Position numbers and translations under genes: made by a program
Shown here: piece by piece, positions 37,892-45,497 of the stretch
How the letters are laid out: each line of letters opens with the position of its first letter
Position numbering within the stretch: position 1 is the stretch's first letter
The notes under the pieces: generated by a model
The model's database searches: none
Seen by the model: the letters and a program-made list of their open reading frames with translations, nothing else
Told to the model about the DNA's origin: nothing
Origin: Streptococcus sp. HMSC078D09
GTDB lineage: Bacteria > Bacillota > Bacilli > Lactobacillales > Streptococcaceae
Length of the DNA stretch: 64,000 nucleotides
Direction: 5' to 3'
Assembly (NCBI RefSeq): GCF_001813675.1
Contig: NZ_KV813678.1
Location: forward strand, 62,001 to 126,000

Positions 37892-38488
37892 ATGAAAAGG
37901 AAAATCTTCTTATTGGGTGCGCTTGCCTTGTGTTTGACGGGATGCGGTCAAAAAAAACAAGCGAAAACGCCAAATTCAAGTGAACAAAAGGCAATCCAAG
38001 CAAAAGCAGAGCAGCTGCAAAAGGATAATAAGAGTATCCTGCAAAAAGCTGAAGAAAATAAAGTCATCACTAGAACCTTTGTCTTTCCAAAAGATGATAA
38101 GGGGACACAACAGACGCAAATCGTCACCTATGTGGGGAACACCTTTAAAAAATTGGAGACCATCAATGTGACGGCAACCGATGAGGAGTTGAAAAAAGGG
38201 ATCCAACAGGTTGGAGTCGAGGAAGCACAAAAGCAATTGAGAGAATCCTTTAACAAGGACGATACCTTTAAGGAAGCTTTGACAGTGCCAGGTTTCACAG
38301 CTGATTTAACCTTGGAAAACGAGAATGAATACAAGGTAACGATCACCTATGACTTTGAAGCGATGGATGTGAAGAAGGCTGAAGGTATGACCTACTTCAA
38401 AAACAATCACTTACCAGAGTTGTTGAAGTTGACACCGAGTCAATTTGCGGACAATCTTATCAATGCTGGAGCAAGTGAGCAAAAATAA
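37892..38488 (+). CDS. DUF1307-like lipoprotein
   Basis: A 198-residue lipoprotein with signal MKRKIFLLGALALCLTGC; lipidated Cys18. After a Lys/Gln/Ser linker and a helical segment (about 30-60), a mixed alpha/beta domain follows (TRTFVFPKDDKGTQQTQIVTY to NEYKVTITYDFEAMD). The pattern resembles DUF1307 (YehR-like) lipoproteins, which have no firm function. It has AAGGA before the ATG and stands alone between spx and ireB. Confidence 0.75.
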   Translation: MKRKIFLLGALALCLTGCGQKKQAKTPNSSEQKAIQAKAEQLQKDNKSILQKAEENKVITRTFVFPKDDKGTQQTQIVTYVGNTFKKLETINVTATDEELKKGIQQVGVEEAQKQLRESFNKDDTFKEALTVPGFTADLTLENENEYKVTITYDFEAMDVKKAEGMTYFKNNHLPELLKLTPSQFADNLINAGASEQK

Positions 38489-38553
38489 AAAAACAGTTTA
38501 ACTGAAATAGCTCAAAAATGCTTGAAAAAGCTGTAAAATCAAGGGCTTGACCG

Positions 38554-38582
38554 TTGTGGAAAACTCTTGATTATGGTATAAT
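38554..38582 (+). promoter_or_regulatory. ireB operon promoter
   Basis: -35 TTGTGG (38554-38559), 17-bp spacer, TATAAT (38577-38582) preceded by TGG. Confidence 0.75.
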
Positions 38583-38612
38583 AGTAATATTCTAAGGAAA
38601 GAGGGTGTTCTT

Positions 38613-38879
38613 GTGGGATTTACAGATGAAACAGTACGTTTTAATCTTGATGATTCAAATCGTAAGGAAATTAGCGAGACCTTGAAAGATGTGTACTTAT
38701 CACTAGATGAAAAAGGCTACAATCCAATTAATCAAATCGTAGGATACGTACTCAGTGGTGATCCTGCCTATGTACCTCGTTATAATAATGCACGGAACCA
38801 AATTCGTAAATATGAACGAGATGAAATCGTTGAAGAATTGGTACGTTATTATTTGAAAGGGCAAGGAATAGACCTCTAA
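38613..38879 (+). CDS. ireB: IreB family regulatory phosphoprotein (UPF0297)
   Basis: An 88-residue protein beginning at GTG with the canonical [14 protein letters not shown]; the threonines near residues 4 and 7 are the phosphorylation sites described for Enterococcus IreB, a substrate of the PASTA Ser/Thr kinase. The rest ([37 protein letters not shown]) is family-typical. Its stop overlaps the ruvX start by one base. The set ireB-ruvX-DUF1292 is conserved in Firmicutes. Confidence 0.95.
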   Translation: MGFTDETVRFNLDDSNRKEISETLKDVYLSLDEKGYNPINQIVGYVLSGDPAYVPRYNNARNQIRKYERDEIVEELVRYYLKGQGIDL

Positions 38880-39298
38880 TGAGAATTATGGGATTGGATG
38901 TTGGCTCAAAGACCGTCGGGGTTGCTGTGAGTGATCCTCTCGGTTTTACAGCTCAGGGTCTTGAAATCATCCAAATCGATGAAGACAAAAAAGAATTCGG
39001 TTTGGAGCGCTTAGCCGAATTAGTAGCTCAATACAAGGTAGACCGTTTTGTTGTAGGCTTGCCAAAAAACATGAACAACACCAGCGGACCGCGTGTGGAA
39101 GCCAGTCAGGCTTATGGCGCAATGATTGCTGAAAAGTTTGGGTTGCCAGTCGACTACCAAGATGAACGGTTGACAACAGTTGCTGCAGAGCGGATGTTGA
39201 TTGAGCAAGCAGATATTAGCCGTAGCAAACGCAAAAAAGTTATTGATAAGTTAGCAGCGCAGCTTATTTTACAAAATTATTTAGATCGCAATTTTTAG
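38879..39298 (+). CDS. ruvX: Holliday junction resolvase-like nuclease YqgF (RuvX)
   Basis: A 139-residue RNase H-fold protein. [22 protein letters not shown] carries the catalytic Asp7, [10 protein letters not shown] is the second strand, and DERLTT and the final [16 protein letters not shown] contain the other acidic residues. In E. coli YqgF acts on 16S rRNA precursor; resolvase activity is proposed for homologues. It is translated directly from the ireB stop. Confidence 0.95.
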   Translation: MRIMGLDVGSKTVGVAVSDPLGFTAQGLEIIQIDEDKKEFGLERLAELVAQYKVDRFVVGLPKNMNNTSGPRVEASQAYGAMIAEKFGLPVDYQDERLTTVAAERMLIEQADISRSKRKKVIDKLAAQLILQNYLDRNF

Positions 39299-39320
39299 AA
39301 AGAAAACGAGGAAGAATAGT

Positions 39321-39626
39321 ATGGCACATGATCATAACCACGACCATGAAGAACGTGAATTAATCACATTGGTGGACGAACAAGGAAATGAAACCTTGTT
39401 TGAAATTCTTTTGACCATTGATGGCAAAGAAGAATTTGGAAAAAACTATGTTCTTTTGATCCCTGCAAATGCAGAAGAAGATGAAAACGGCGAAGTTGAA
39501 ATCCAAGCTTATTCATTTACAGAAAACGAAGACGGAACAGAAGGCGACCTTCAACCAATCCCAGAAGACTCAGATGCAGAATGGGATATGATCGAAGAAG
39601 TCTTCAACAGCTTTATGGAGGAGTAA
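39321..39626 (+). CDS. DUF1292 (UPF0473) acidic protein
   Basis: A 101-residue, very acidic protein beginning with a His-rich motif ([20 protein letters not shown]), then [28 protein letters not shown] and [11 protein letters not shown], and ending in a run of Asp/Glu. This matches DUF1292/YrzB, always found with ireB and ruvX. The function is unknown; the His/Asp N-terminus might bind metal. A terminator overlaps the stop codon. Confidence 0.92.
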   Translation: MAHDHNHDHEERELITLVDEQGNETLFEILLTIDGKEEFGKNYVLLIPANAEEDENGEVEIQAYSFTENEDGTEGDLQPIPEDSDAEWDMIEEVFNSFMEE

Positions 39627-39647
39627 AAACATCCAGTGGATGTTTTT
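39625..39647 (+). terminator. Terminator of ireB-ruvX-DUF1292
   Basis: AAAAACATCC pairs perfectly with GGATGTTTTT around three bases; the 3' arm ends in five thymines. Confidence 0.85.
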
Positions 39648-39735
39648 ACCCCAACCCCAAGAAATTAGAAAGAGTTGGTAAGTCCGGGGGATGTTTTTAG
39701 CCCTGCTTCAAGAAACAAGAAAAAGCAGGAAGTCC
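39636..39735 (+). repeat. Tandem 50-bp unit with compensatory stems
   Basis: Two direct units of 50 bases, 39636-39685 and 39686-39735. Both start with GGATGTTTTTA, have an AAGAAA-type purine loop and end AAGTCC. Each has an internal stem in the same position but of different sequence: CCAAC / GTTGG in unit 1 and CCTGCTT / AAGCAGG in unit 2. A truncated third start (GATGGACTTGCTGT) follows and can pair AGTCC with GGACT. Confidence 0.75.
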
Positions 39736-39772
39736 GATGGACTTGCTGTAAAAATGAGAAAGAAATAACTAC

Positions 39773-39822
39773 AAAAGAAAGGAGCGCAAACGTCAGAAGA
39801 GGTTTTGTCGCTTTTTTCTTTT
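39773..39822 (+). terminator. Hairpin immediately before folC
   Basis: AAAAGAAAGGAGCG pairs along its whole length (two G-U) with CGCTTTTTTCTTTT around a loop with an inner CAAAC/GTTTTG pairing. The 3' arm is U-rich. It ends directly before the folC ribosome site AGGAGG, so it can be a terminator or hold the leader structure. Confidence 0.6.
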
Positions 39823-39833
39823 AGGAGGAAGAT

Positions 39834-41066
39834 GTGAATAAGATTGAGCAATGGATGAATAGTCGGATCGGTCTGAATTTTCGATCGGGCCTGGATCGTA
39901 TGGAGCAGGCAGTGAGCCTTTTAGGGAGGCCAGATAAGGCTTACCCGATCCTTCATGTGACAGGAACCAATGGGAAGGGATCCACAATCGCCTTTCTGCG
40001 TCAATTATTGATGGCTCACGGGAAGAAGGTTGGGACCTTTACTTCTCCTCATATGATCAGTATCCATGATCGGATTTGTATTGGGGATCAGCCAATTTCA
40101 GATGAAGATTTTACTCGGATTGGTCAAGAAGTCCAACAAATGGAGCAGACCTTGCTTCAAACCCATGACCAACTCTCTTATTTTGAGATTATCTGCCTCA
40201 TGGCCCTCTTGTATTTTAAGGAACAAGCAGTGGATGTGGTCTTGCTGGAGGTTGGTATCGGTGGGCTTCTAGATACGACCAATGTAGTAACAGGGGAGAT
40301 CGCAGTGATCACTTCGGTTGGACTTGATCACCAAGAAACACTGGGAGGGACTGTTGCGGCTATTGCCCAGCAAAAGGCAGGAATCTTTAAGAAGGGAAAG
40401 AAAGCTGTGGTGGGTCCCTTGTCGGATGATGCTATAGCTGTGTGTCAAGAAAAAGCGAAGCAATTGGCTGTGGATCTCCACGCCTTCCAGAAAGATTTTG
40501 GCTTAGAGCAGGATCGTTTTTGGAATGAAAGTGTGGATCTTGTTTTGCCGTCTCTAAGCTTGAAGGGTGATTACCAACGAGAAAATGCTGCAGTAGCTCT
40601 GGAGGCCTTTATTCTCTATATGGAGGGCCTAGATCAAGTAGTGGATATGGATCAGGTCAAACTGGCCTTGCAAGAGACGCGTTGGCCTGGACGTCTAGAG
40701 TTGTTTGGTGACCAGGTGTATCTGGATGGCGCTCATAATCCTCATGCTATGTTGCGCTTGATCGAGTTTGCCAATAGCTTAGCAGGAAAGCGCGTGAAGA
40801 TTTTATTTGGAGCCCTCAAGCGAAAAGATTATAGCGGGATGCTCCAAACGCTTCAAGCGGGATTGCCAGAAGCTGAATTGATTTTGACGACCTTTCATTA
40901 CGGAGAAGTGGTGGCCCAGGGCGACCGACAAGACCTGCCCTATGTAGCGGACTACAAGGCCTATATCAAAGAATTTATGGATCAGAGTCGTCCAGATGAA
41001 GTCTTATTTGTGACAGGATCCTTGTATTTTATTGCGGAAGTAAGGGCATTTTTATTAGAGGGGTAA
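39834..41066 (+). CDS. folC: Folylpolyglutamate synthase / dihydrofolate synthase
   Basis: A 410-residue Mur-ligase-family enzyme adding glutamate to folates. GTG start with AGGAGG five bases before. Visible: P-loop HVTGTNGKGSTIAFLR near 41-56, the omega-loop region TSPHMISIHDRICI near 70-83, GGLLDTTNVV near 143-152, and the C-terminal domain motif YLDGAHNPHAM near 298. The next gene begins about 76 bases later with its own promoter. Confidence 0.95.
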   Translation: MNKIEQWMNSRIGLNFRSGLDRMEQAVSLLGRPDKAYPILHVTGTNGKGSTIAFLRQLLMAHGKKVGTFTSPHMISIHDRICIGDQPISDEDFTRIGQEVQQMEQTLLQTHDQLSYFEIICLMALLYFKEQAVDVVLLEVGIGGLLDTTNVVTGEIAVITSVGLDHQETLGGTVAAIAQQKAGIFKKGKKAVVGPLSDDAIAVCQEKAKQLAVDLHAFQKDFGLEQDRFWNESVDLVLPSLSLKGDYQRENAAVALEAFILYMEGLDQVVDMDQVKLALQETRWPGRLELFGDQVYLDGAHNPHAMLRLIEFANSLAGKRVKILFGALKRKDYSGMLQTLQAGLPEAELILTTFHYGEVVAQGDRQDLPYVADYKAYIKEFMDQSRPDEVLFVTGSLYFIAEVRAFLLEG

Positions 41067-41070
41067 ACAA

Positions 41071-41099
41071 TTGACCTAAAGACTTTCTTGGCGTATACT
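41071..41099 (+). promoter_or_regulatory. Promoter of the small lipoprotein gene
   Basis: TTGACC (41071-41076), 17-bp spacer, TATACT (41094-41099): close to the housekeeping consensus. Confidence 0.88.
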
Positions 41100-41142
41100 G
41101 GTGGTAGATGGTATACGGTTATGGCGAAAGGAGTCGATCTTA

Positions 41143-41553
41143 ATGAAAAAAATCATGTCTATAATGACCTTGGCAGCAACCCTTTTCCTGACTGCTTGTA
41201 GCCAGCAAGAAAAAGCGACACAGACTTCGAGCAAACAGACGTCTGCTTCATCACAGACTGTGACGTCAGCGAGTGAAGAACAGAAAGAAGGGGTGTCCAT
41301 AGATGGCAGTTATCGTGGACAGGACGAGGAAAATACGATCCTCTTGGTGGTGACGGGTCGAAAAGGCACGTTTACGGTGCAAGATGCTGATGGAGAAGAA
41401 GAGGCCAAAGAGGTTAGTATTGATCCAGTCAATCAATCCATGCGTATCGGAGATGAGCCTTATCGCTATCGGATCGAAGGAAATCAGTTGTCGCTAGAAG
41501 ATCTGGAGCAAGCAGAGGATGATCAAGGGATTATTGTCCTGACCAAGCAATAA
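41143..41553 (+). CDS. Small lipoprotein, unknown function
   Basis: A 136-residue protein. I begin it at ATG 41143 (MKKIMSIMTLAATLFLTAC), where AAAGGAG is correctly spaced; an upstream in-frame ATG would add 14 residues between promoter and ribosome site. Cys19 is the lipidation site. A Ser/Thr/Gln-rich linker (about 20-50) leads to a short beta-rich acidic domain (SIDGSYRGQDEENTILLVVTGRKG to NQLSLEDLEQAED). A hypothetical lipoprotein between folC and cls is, from memory, found in the same place in pneumococcus. Function unknown. Confidence 0.8.
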   Translation: MKKIMSIMTLAATLFLTACSQQEKATQTSSKQTSASSQTVTSASEEQKEGVSIDGSYRGQDEENTILLVVTGRKGTFTVQDADGEEEAKEVSIDPVNQSMRIGDEPYRYRIEGNQLSLEDLEQAEDDQGIIVLTKQ

Positions 41554-41565
41554 GGGACGAGACAA

Positions 41566-41742
41566 GAGAGAGTGGGACAAAAGTCCTAGCCTCTCTTTTG
41601 TTTTTAGATTGTCGAGCAAGACGCAGTGGTTGAGTGGGCTCTACTACGCTGATTTCATCAGCTTTTACAGCCCTACTCAACTGTGCGGAGGTGGGACGAC
41701 GAAATCGAATTCTAACGAATGACCGATTTCTGTCTCACTCTC
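41566..41742 (-). repeat. Modular structured intergenic repeat, copy 2 (reverse orientation)
   Basis: The reverse complement matches the repeat at 23211-23391 with only scattered substitutions, including both conserved segments (here CTGTGCGGAGGTGGGA at 41681-41696 and GACGCAGTGGTTG at 41620-41632). The left end GTGGGACAAAAGTCCTAG...CTCTC plus TTTTG can terminate the lipoprotein transcript. The right end abuts the cls promoter. Confidence 0.9.
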
Positions 41743-41775
41743 TTTTTGTTTGTCAAGAAGGGGCTTGGTTGGTCG

Positions 41776-41804
41776 TTGCATCGGGTAAAAAGAATTGGTA
41801 TACT
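41776..41804 (+). promoter_or_regulatory. cls promoter
   Basis: TTGCAT (41776-41781), 17-bp spacer ending TTGG, TATACT (41799-41804), 25 bases before the cls start. Confidence 0.87.
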
Positions 41805-41829
41805 AGTAGAAAGAAAAAAGGAGGATGCT

Positions 41830-43365
41830 GTGACCTTTCGAAAATTACGTCTATTAATGTCCAAATATGGATTTAGTATTTTGTTTATGGGCTTTGAACT
41901 TTGGGCATCCTTTGCGGCCTTCTTCTGGCTTAATAGATGGTTCCCGCATTGGCTATCTGTTGCGGTCATTGGGCTCTTATATGTGTCGACAATCTTGGCT
42001 ATTGTTAATCGAAATACCCCGCCTGAAAATAAGGTGACCTGGCTCTTGATTGCCGTCATTCCTGTCTTTGGATCACTCTTGTATCTCATGTTTGGAGAGC
42101 GACGTTTGTCCAAGAAGGAAATGATCCAGTTGGAAAATATGGAATCCATGAAGTTTCGAGAGGACAATAGTCATCAGTTGCGTAAGGAGCTCAAGCAAGA
42201 AAGCAAAGCGGTTTATGGCTTGGTCAAGTCAATTTTATCCATGGACCACAATGCGGATCTCTATAATGGGACGGCATCGACCTTTTACCCTTTAGGGGAG
42301 GACATGTATGAGCAATTACTTGAGGATCTAAAAGCAGCGAAAAAATTTATCTTCATCGAGTTTTACATCATTGATGAGGGCTTGATGTGGAACAGTATCC
42401 TAGAGATTTTAGAGCAGAAAGTGAAAGAGGGGGTCGAAGTCAAACTCCTTTATGACGATATCGGCTGTATGGCGACCTTGGCTGGGAACTATACCAAACG
42501 ATTGCGAAAGATGGGGATTGATGCCCATAAGTTTAACAAGGTGATCCCCCGTCTAACAGTGGCTTATAATAACCGAGACCACCGAAAGATTCTGGTCATT
42601 GATGGGCAGATCGGCTATACGGGTGGTGTCAATTTGGCAGACGAGTATATCAACCACATTGAGCGGTTTGGTCACTGGAAGGACAGTGCCATCCGTTTAG
42701 ATGGACGAGCTGTTAAGGCCTTGACGCGACTCTTCCTCATGAACTGGTACATCAACCGTGGGGAAATCGAGGATTTTGACCGCTACCATATTGAAAATAA
42801 GGCAGTTGAAGGCGAAGGGCTCTACATTCCCTATGGGAGTGGGCCAAAGCCAATTTACAAGTCGCAGGTCGGAAAGACGGTTTATCAAAATATGATCAAT
42901 CAAGCGACGGATTACGTCTATATCACGACTCCTTATTTGATCATCGATTATGATTTGACAGAAGATATCCGCAATGCGGCCCTTCGTGGGGTGGATGTTC
43001 GCATCGTGACCCCGCATATTCCGGATAAAAAATTGATCCAAATTGTTACGCGTGGGGCTTACTTGGATCTGATGGATGCTGGTGTGAAAATCTATGAGTA
43101 CACGCCTGGTTTTGTCCATAGCAAGCAAGTCCTGGCAGATGACGAAATGGCGGTTGTAGGGTCGATTAACTTTGATTACCGCAGCCTGGTCCATCACTAT
43201 GAAAATGCTGTCTGGATGTATCGGACGCCTGCCTTGAAAAAGATTCGGGAGGACTTTGACCATATCTTTGAAGTGTCTCAAGAAATTACAGAGGATACCT
43301 TCCGCTTTACATGGCACCAAAGCTTAATCAAGGAAATTATGCAATTGTTCGCACCGATGTTGTAA
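41830..43365 (+). CDS. cls: Cardiolipin synthase
   Basis: A 511-residue membrane phospholipase D-superfamily enzyme joining two phosphatidylglycerols to cardiolipin. I use GTG 41830 (MTFRKLRLLMSKYGF) because AAAGGAGG is five bases upstream; the frame remains open further left only through the repeat and promoter. Two N-terminal membrane helices (about 15-65) precede two HKD motifs, NRDHRKILVIDGQIGYTGG near 250 and VHSKQVLADDEMAVVGSIN near 430. Confidence 0.95.
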   Translation: MTFRKLRLLMSKYGFSILFMGFELWASFAAFFWLNRWFPHWLSVAVIGLLYVSTILAIVNRNTPPENKVTWLLIAVIPVFGSLLYLMFGERRLSKKEMIQLENMESMKFREDNSHQLRKELKQESKAVYGLVKSILSMDHNADLYNGTASTFYPLGEDMYEQLLEDLKAAKKFIFIEFYIIDEGLMWNSILEILEQKVKEGVEVKLLYDDIGCMATLAGNYTKRLRKMGIDAHKFNKVIPRLTVAYNNRDHRKILVIDGQIGYTGGVNLADEYINHIERFGHWKDSAIRLDGRAVKALTRLFLMNWYINRGEIEDFDRYHIENKAVEGEGLYIPYGSGPKPIYKSQVGKTVYQNMINQATDYVYITTPYLIIDYDLTEDIRNAALRGVDVRIVTPHIPDKKLIQIVTRGAYLDLMDAGVKIYEYTPGFVHSKQVLADDEMAVVGSINFDYRSLVHHYENAVWMYRTPALKKIREDFDHIFEVSQEITEDTFRFTWHQSLIKEIMQLFAPML

Positions 43366-43387
43366 TAGGTGTGGGAATACAGAAGAA

Positions 43388-43419
43388 AGAGTCAGAAGCT
43401 GAGAGATCTGACTCTTTTT
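43388..43419 (+). terminator. Terminator of cls
   Basis: AGAGTCAGA pairs with TCTGACTCT around ten bases, followed by four further thymines. Confidence 0.92.
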
Positions 43420-43442
43420 CCATAGGACTATGTGGCAAGAGG

Positions 43443-43471
43443 CTGACAGGGTCGGCAGAATTTGGTATACT
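43443..43471 (+). promoter_or_regulatory. Promoter of the large membrane protein gene
   Basis: CTGACA (43443-43448), 17-bp spacer ending TTTGG, TATACT (43466-43471). No cin-box is present in this region. Confidence 0.82.
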
Positions 43472-43536
43472 AGAGAAGATAATGGGCTTTTTTCTAAAAG
43501 GAAAGAGCAGAGGAATAGCGAAGAAAAGGAAAAAGA

Positions 43537-45375
43537 ATGAGCGAAAAAGAGCAAGAAATGACTTCGAAAAAGTTAGGGCTTCACGTGGGAGATAGTTTTC
43601 AGGATACACGTGAAATTCGCGAAGTGCTAGATAAATCAGTCTTTCGTGAAGAAGAGCCGACTCATAGCCAACAGCCAGAAGTCTTGGAGGAGCCGGTTGC
43701 AATGGAGGCATCAGAGGAAATTCGTGATGCCAAGCCAGAAGCAGTAGCAGAACCTACACAAGAATCTGAACAGGAAGCGGAGCAAACGCTCAGTCGGATG
43801 AGTCGTCGTTCGCGTAAGGCGGGAGTTGAAGCGGCAAAAGCGGAAGCATCTAAGGTAGAAGAGAATACGGAAGAGCTAGAAGCAGATGTGGCAGTTGAGC
43901 CGATCCGTCGTCACTCCAAGCGTCCAGTGCCCCTAGCGATTCCTTTTGTGTTGAGTCTCTTGATTAGTTTACTGCATGTCGGGGTGCCATTTTTAACCCG
44001 TTTTGCAACCAATCAACAATCTCAAAACTTGTATGCTGGCTGGGCAATGACCAAGGGGCAAGTACCGTTTGGTGATTTTTACGGGACCAATGGTCTGCTC
44101 TATTATGCGATCAACTGGTTGGGAAGTTTAGCTGGTGGACATTGGATCTTGATGATCCTTCAAGCGATTGCTCTCTTCTTTGCGGGGACTTATCTCTATC
44201 GGGTTGTGCGCTTGCTGGTGTCTGATAAAGATACAGCGAAGAATGTCCAGTTACTCTTTTATTTCTTGGTGTTAGGCCTTGGTTTTGGAGGAACTTATGT
44301 GACTCTCTTTAGCCTTCCAATCCTATTTGCCAGCATGAATTTCATTTTGGCTTATTTGATTGGGCATCGTAAGGATGAAGGCTTTATCCTTTATGGTGCG
44401 ATTGCAGCTGTGGCTTTCCTGATTGATCCGATGACCAGTGCCCTGTTTTATTTGTTGGCCTTCCTTGGATTAACAGCCTTTAATATCAAGCAGAAGAGAT
44501 GGGCGCGGGGCTTTTATCAACTGCTGGCAGCTCTCCTTGGTTTTTCACTTGTCTTTTATCCAATTGGCTATATCACCGTTTTGAATCAGACTTTTGGCTA
44601 TGCCATTAACCAAGTGACCTATGTCTTTAATGCCTTGAATTTCACGAATGGACAGACCTTCAGTAATGCCATTTATTATGGCCTATTGGCGCTCGCCTTT
44701 GGCCTAGTCTCTGCCTTTTTGATGTCCTTTACGAAGCAAAATAGCAGTGCTCGCCGGATCTTCCGCTTTATGGGATGGGCAGGTAGCTTGGTGGTCCTCA
44801 TTGTGTCGATTGGTCTTCCTGAACAAGGCGCTTACCAATTGTTACCGATGTTGCCATTTGTTCTTCCTTTGTTTGCGATCTGGTTCTCACGAGATGGGGA
44901 AGAAAACGATGGGATCGAACGTCGTGGTCGGAAGAAGAAAAACAAGGAAGTTTGGGCCGCTTACTTTACGAGCCAAGTTTTCTTACCGCTAGTAGCCCTT
45001 GTCTATCTCTTGGCGAATCCAGTGGTTCAAGATGTCGTGCTTCAGTCTGGTCAATCGAGTGAACGGAGTGCTATTGCCAGCTACATTAAACATCACACCA
45101 AGTCGAAAGATACCATTTATGCTTGGGATGCGACAGCTACTCTCTATCAAGAAAGCGATCGTTTGGCAGCTTCTGCCTTATTGACCCCAACTTCTTATCT
45201 AGGGATTAATGAAAACCGGACCAATGTGATCCAACAAATCGATCGGTCTGAACCCAAGTATATTGTGGTCAACAATCAGGTGGAGTTGACCTCCAAAATG
45301 AAAGACTTGCTCAAAGAAAATTATCGTCTCGTTGAGAAGAAATACCGTCATTTCAAACTCTATCAACGCTCTTAA
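43537..45375 (+). CDS. Polytopic membrane protein with acidic N-terminal tail, possible GT-C-fold glycosyltransferase
   Basis: A 612-residue protein. Residues 1-130 are hydrophilic and Glu-rich with a basic patch (SRMSRRSRKAG, RRHSKRP). About ten membrane helices cover 130-495, and a soluble C-terminal domain covers about 500-612 (SAIASYIKHHTKSKDTIYAWD to NRTNVIQQIDRSEPKYIVVNN). The first loop, YAGWAMTKGQVPFGDFYGTNG, resembles the acidic first loop of GT-C enzymes (PxxDF), and the tail is like the soluble end of GT39-type proteins; this is inference. It occupies the position that, from memory, holds a competence-induced gene (ccs4) in pneumococcus between cls and nrdD. Confidence 0.65.
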   Translation: MSEKEQEMTSKKLGLHVGDSFQDTREIREVLDKSVFREEEPTHSQQPEVLEEPVAMEASEEIRDAKPEAVAEPTQESEQEAEQTLSRMSRRSRKAGVEAAKAEASKVEENTEELEADVAVEPIRRHSKRPVPLAIPFVLSLLISLLHVGVPFLTRFATNQQSQNLYAGWAMTKGQVPFGDFYGTNGLLYYAINWLGSLAGGHWILMILQAIALFFAGTYLYRVVRLLVSDKDTAKNVQLLFYFLVLGLGFGGTYVTLFSLPILFASMNFILAYLIGHRKDEGFILYGAIAAVAFLIDPMTSALFYLLAFLGLTAFNIKQKRWARGFYQLLAALLGFSLVFYPIGYITVLNQTFGYAINQVTYVFNALNFTNGQTFSNAIYYGLLALAFGLVSAFLMSFTKQNSSARRIFRFMGWAGSLVVLIVSIGLPEQGAYQLLPMLPFVLPLFAIWFSRDGEENDGIERRGRKKKNKEVWAAYFTSQVFLPLVALVYLLANPVVQDVVLQSGQSSERSAIASYIKHHTKSKDTIYAWDATATLYQESDRLAASALLTPTSYLGINENRTNVIQQIDRSEPKYIVVNNQVELTSKMKDLLKENYRLVEKKYRHFKLYQRS

Positions 45376-45376
45376 T

Positions 45377-45441
45377 AAAATCAATATCTTGTGTTTTAGA
45401 AAGTTTTTTAGAATTTTCACCACAAGATATTGATTTTTATT
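45377..45441 (+). terminator. Long-stem terminator before nrdD
   Basis: AAAATCAATATCTTGTG pairs perfectly with CACAAGATATTGATTTT around a 27-base loop, followed by thymines. Confidence 0.88.
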
Positions 45442-45451
45442 TTTGGAGTGG

Positions 45452-45468
45452 TATAATACAACTTGTAT
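45452..45468 (+). promoter_or_regulatory. nrdD -10 with overlapping inverted repeat
   Basis: GTATAAT (-10, 45452-45457) runs into ATACAACTTGTAT (45456-45468), a 13-base inverted repeat at the expected start site. It does not match the NrdR box well, so the regulator is unknown. Confidence 0.5.
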
Positions 45469-45497
45469 GTAAATAAATGAAGAGAGGCATGTTTGGT

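Noticed and set aside
39636-39780. CRISPR-like appearance of the tandem units
   Set aside because: Units are directly adjacent without spacers, only two occur, and no cas genes are present.
41719-41829. Longer N-terminus for cardiolipin synthase
   Set aside because: The extension runs through the structured repeat and the cls promoter; the GTG at 41830 has the ribosome site and gives the family length.
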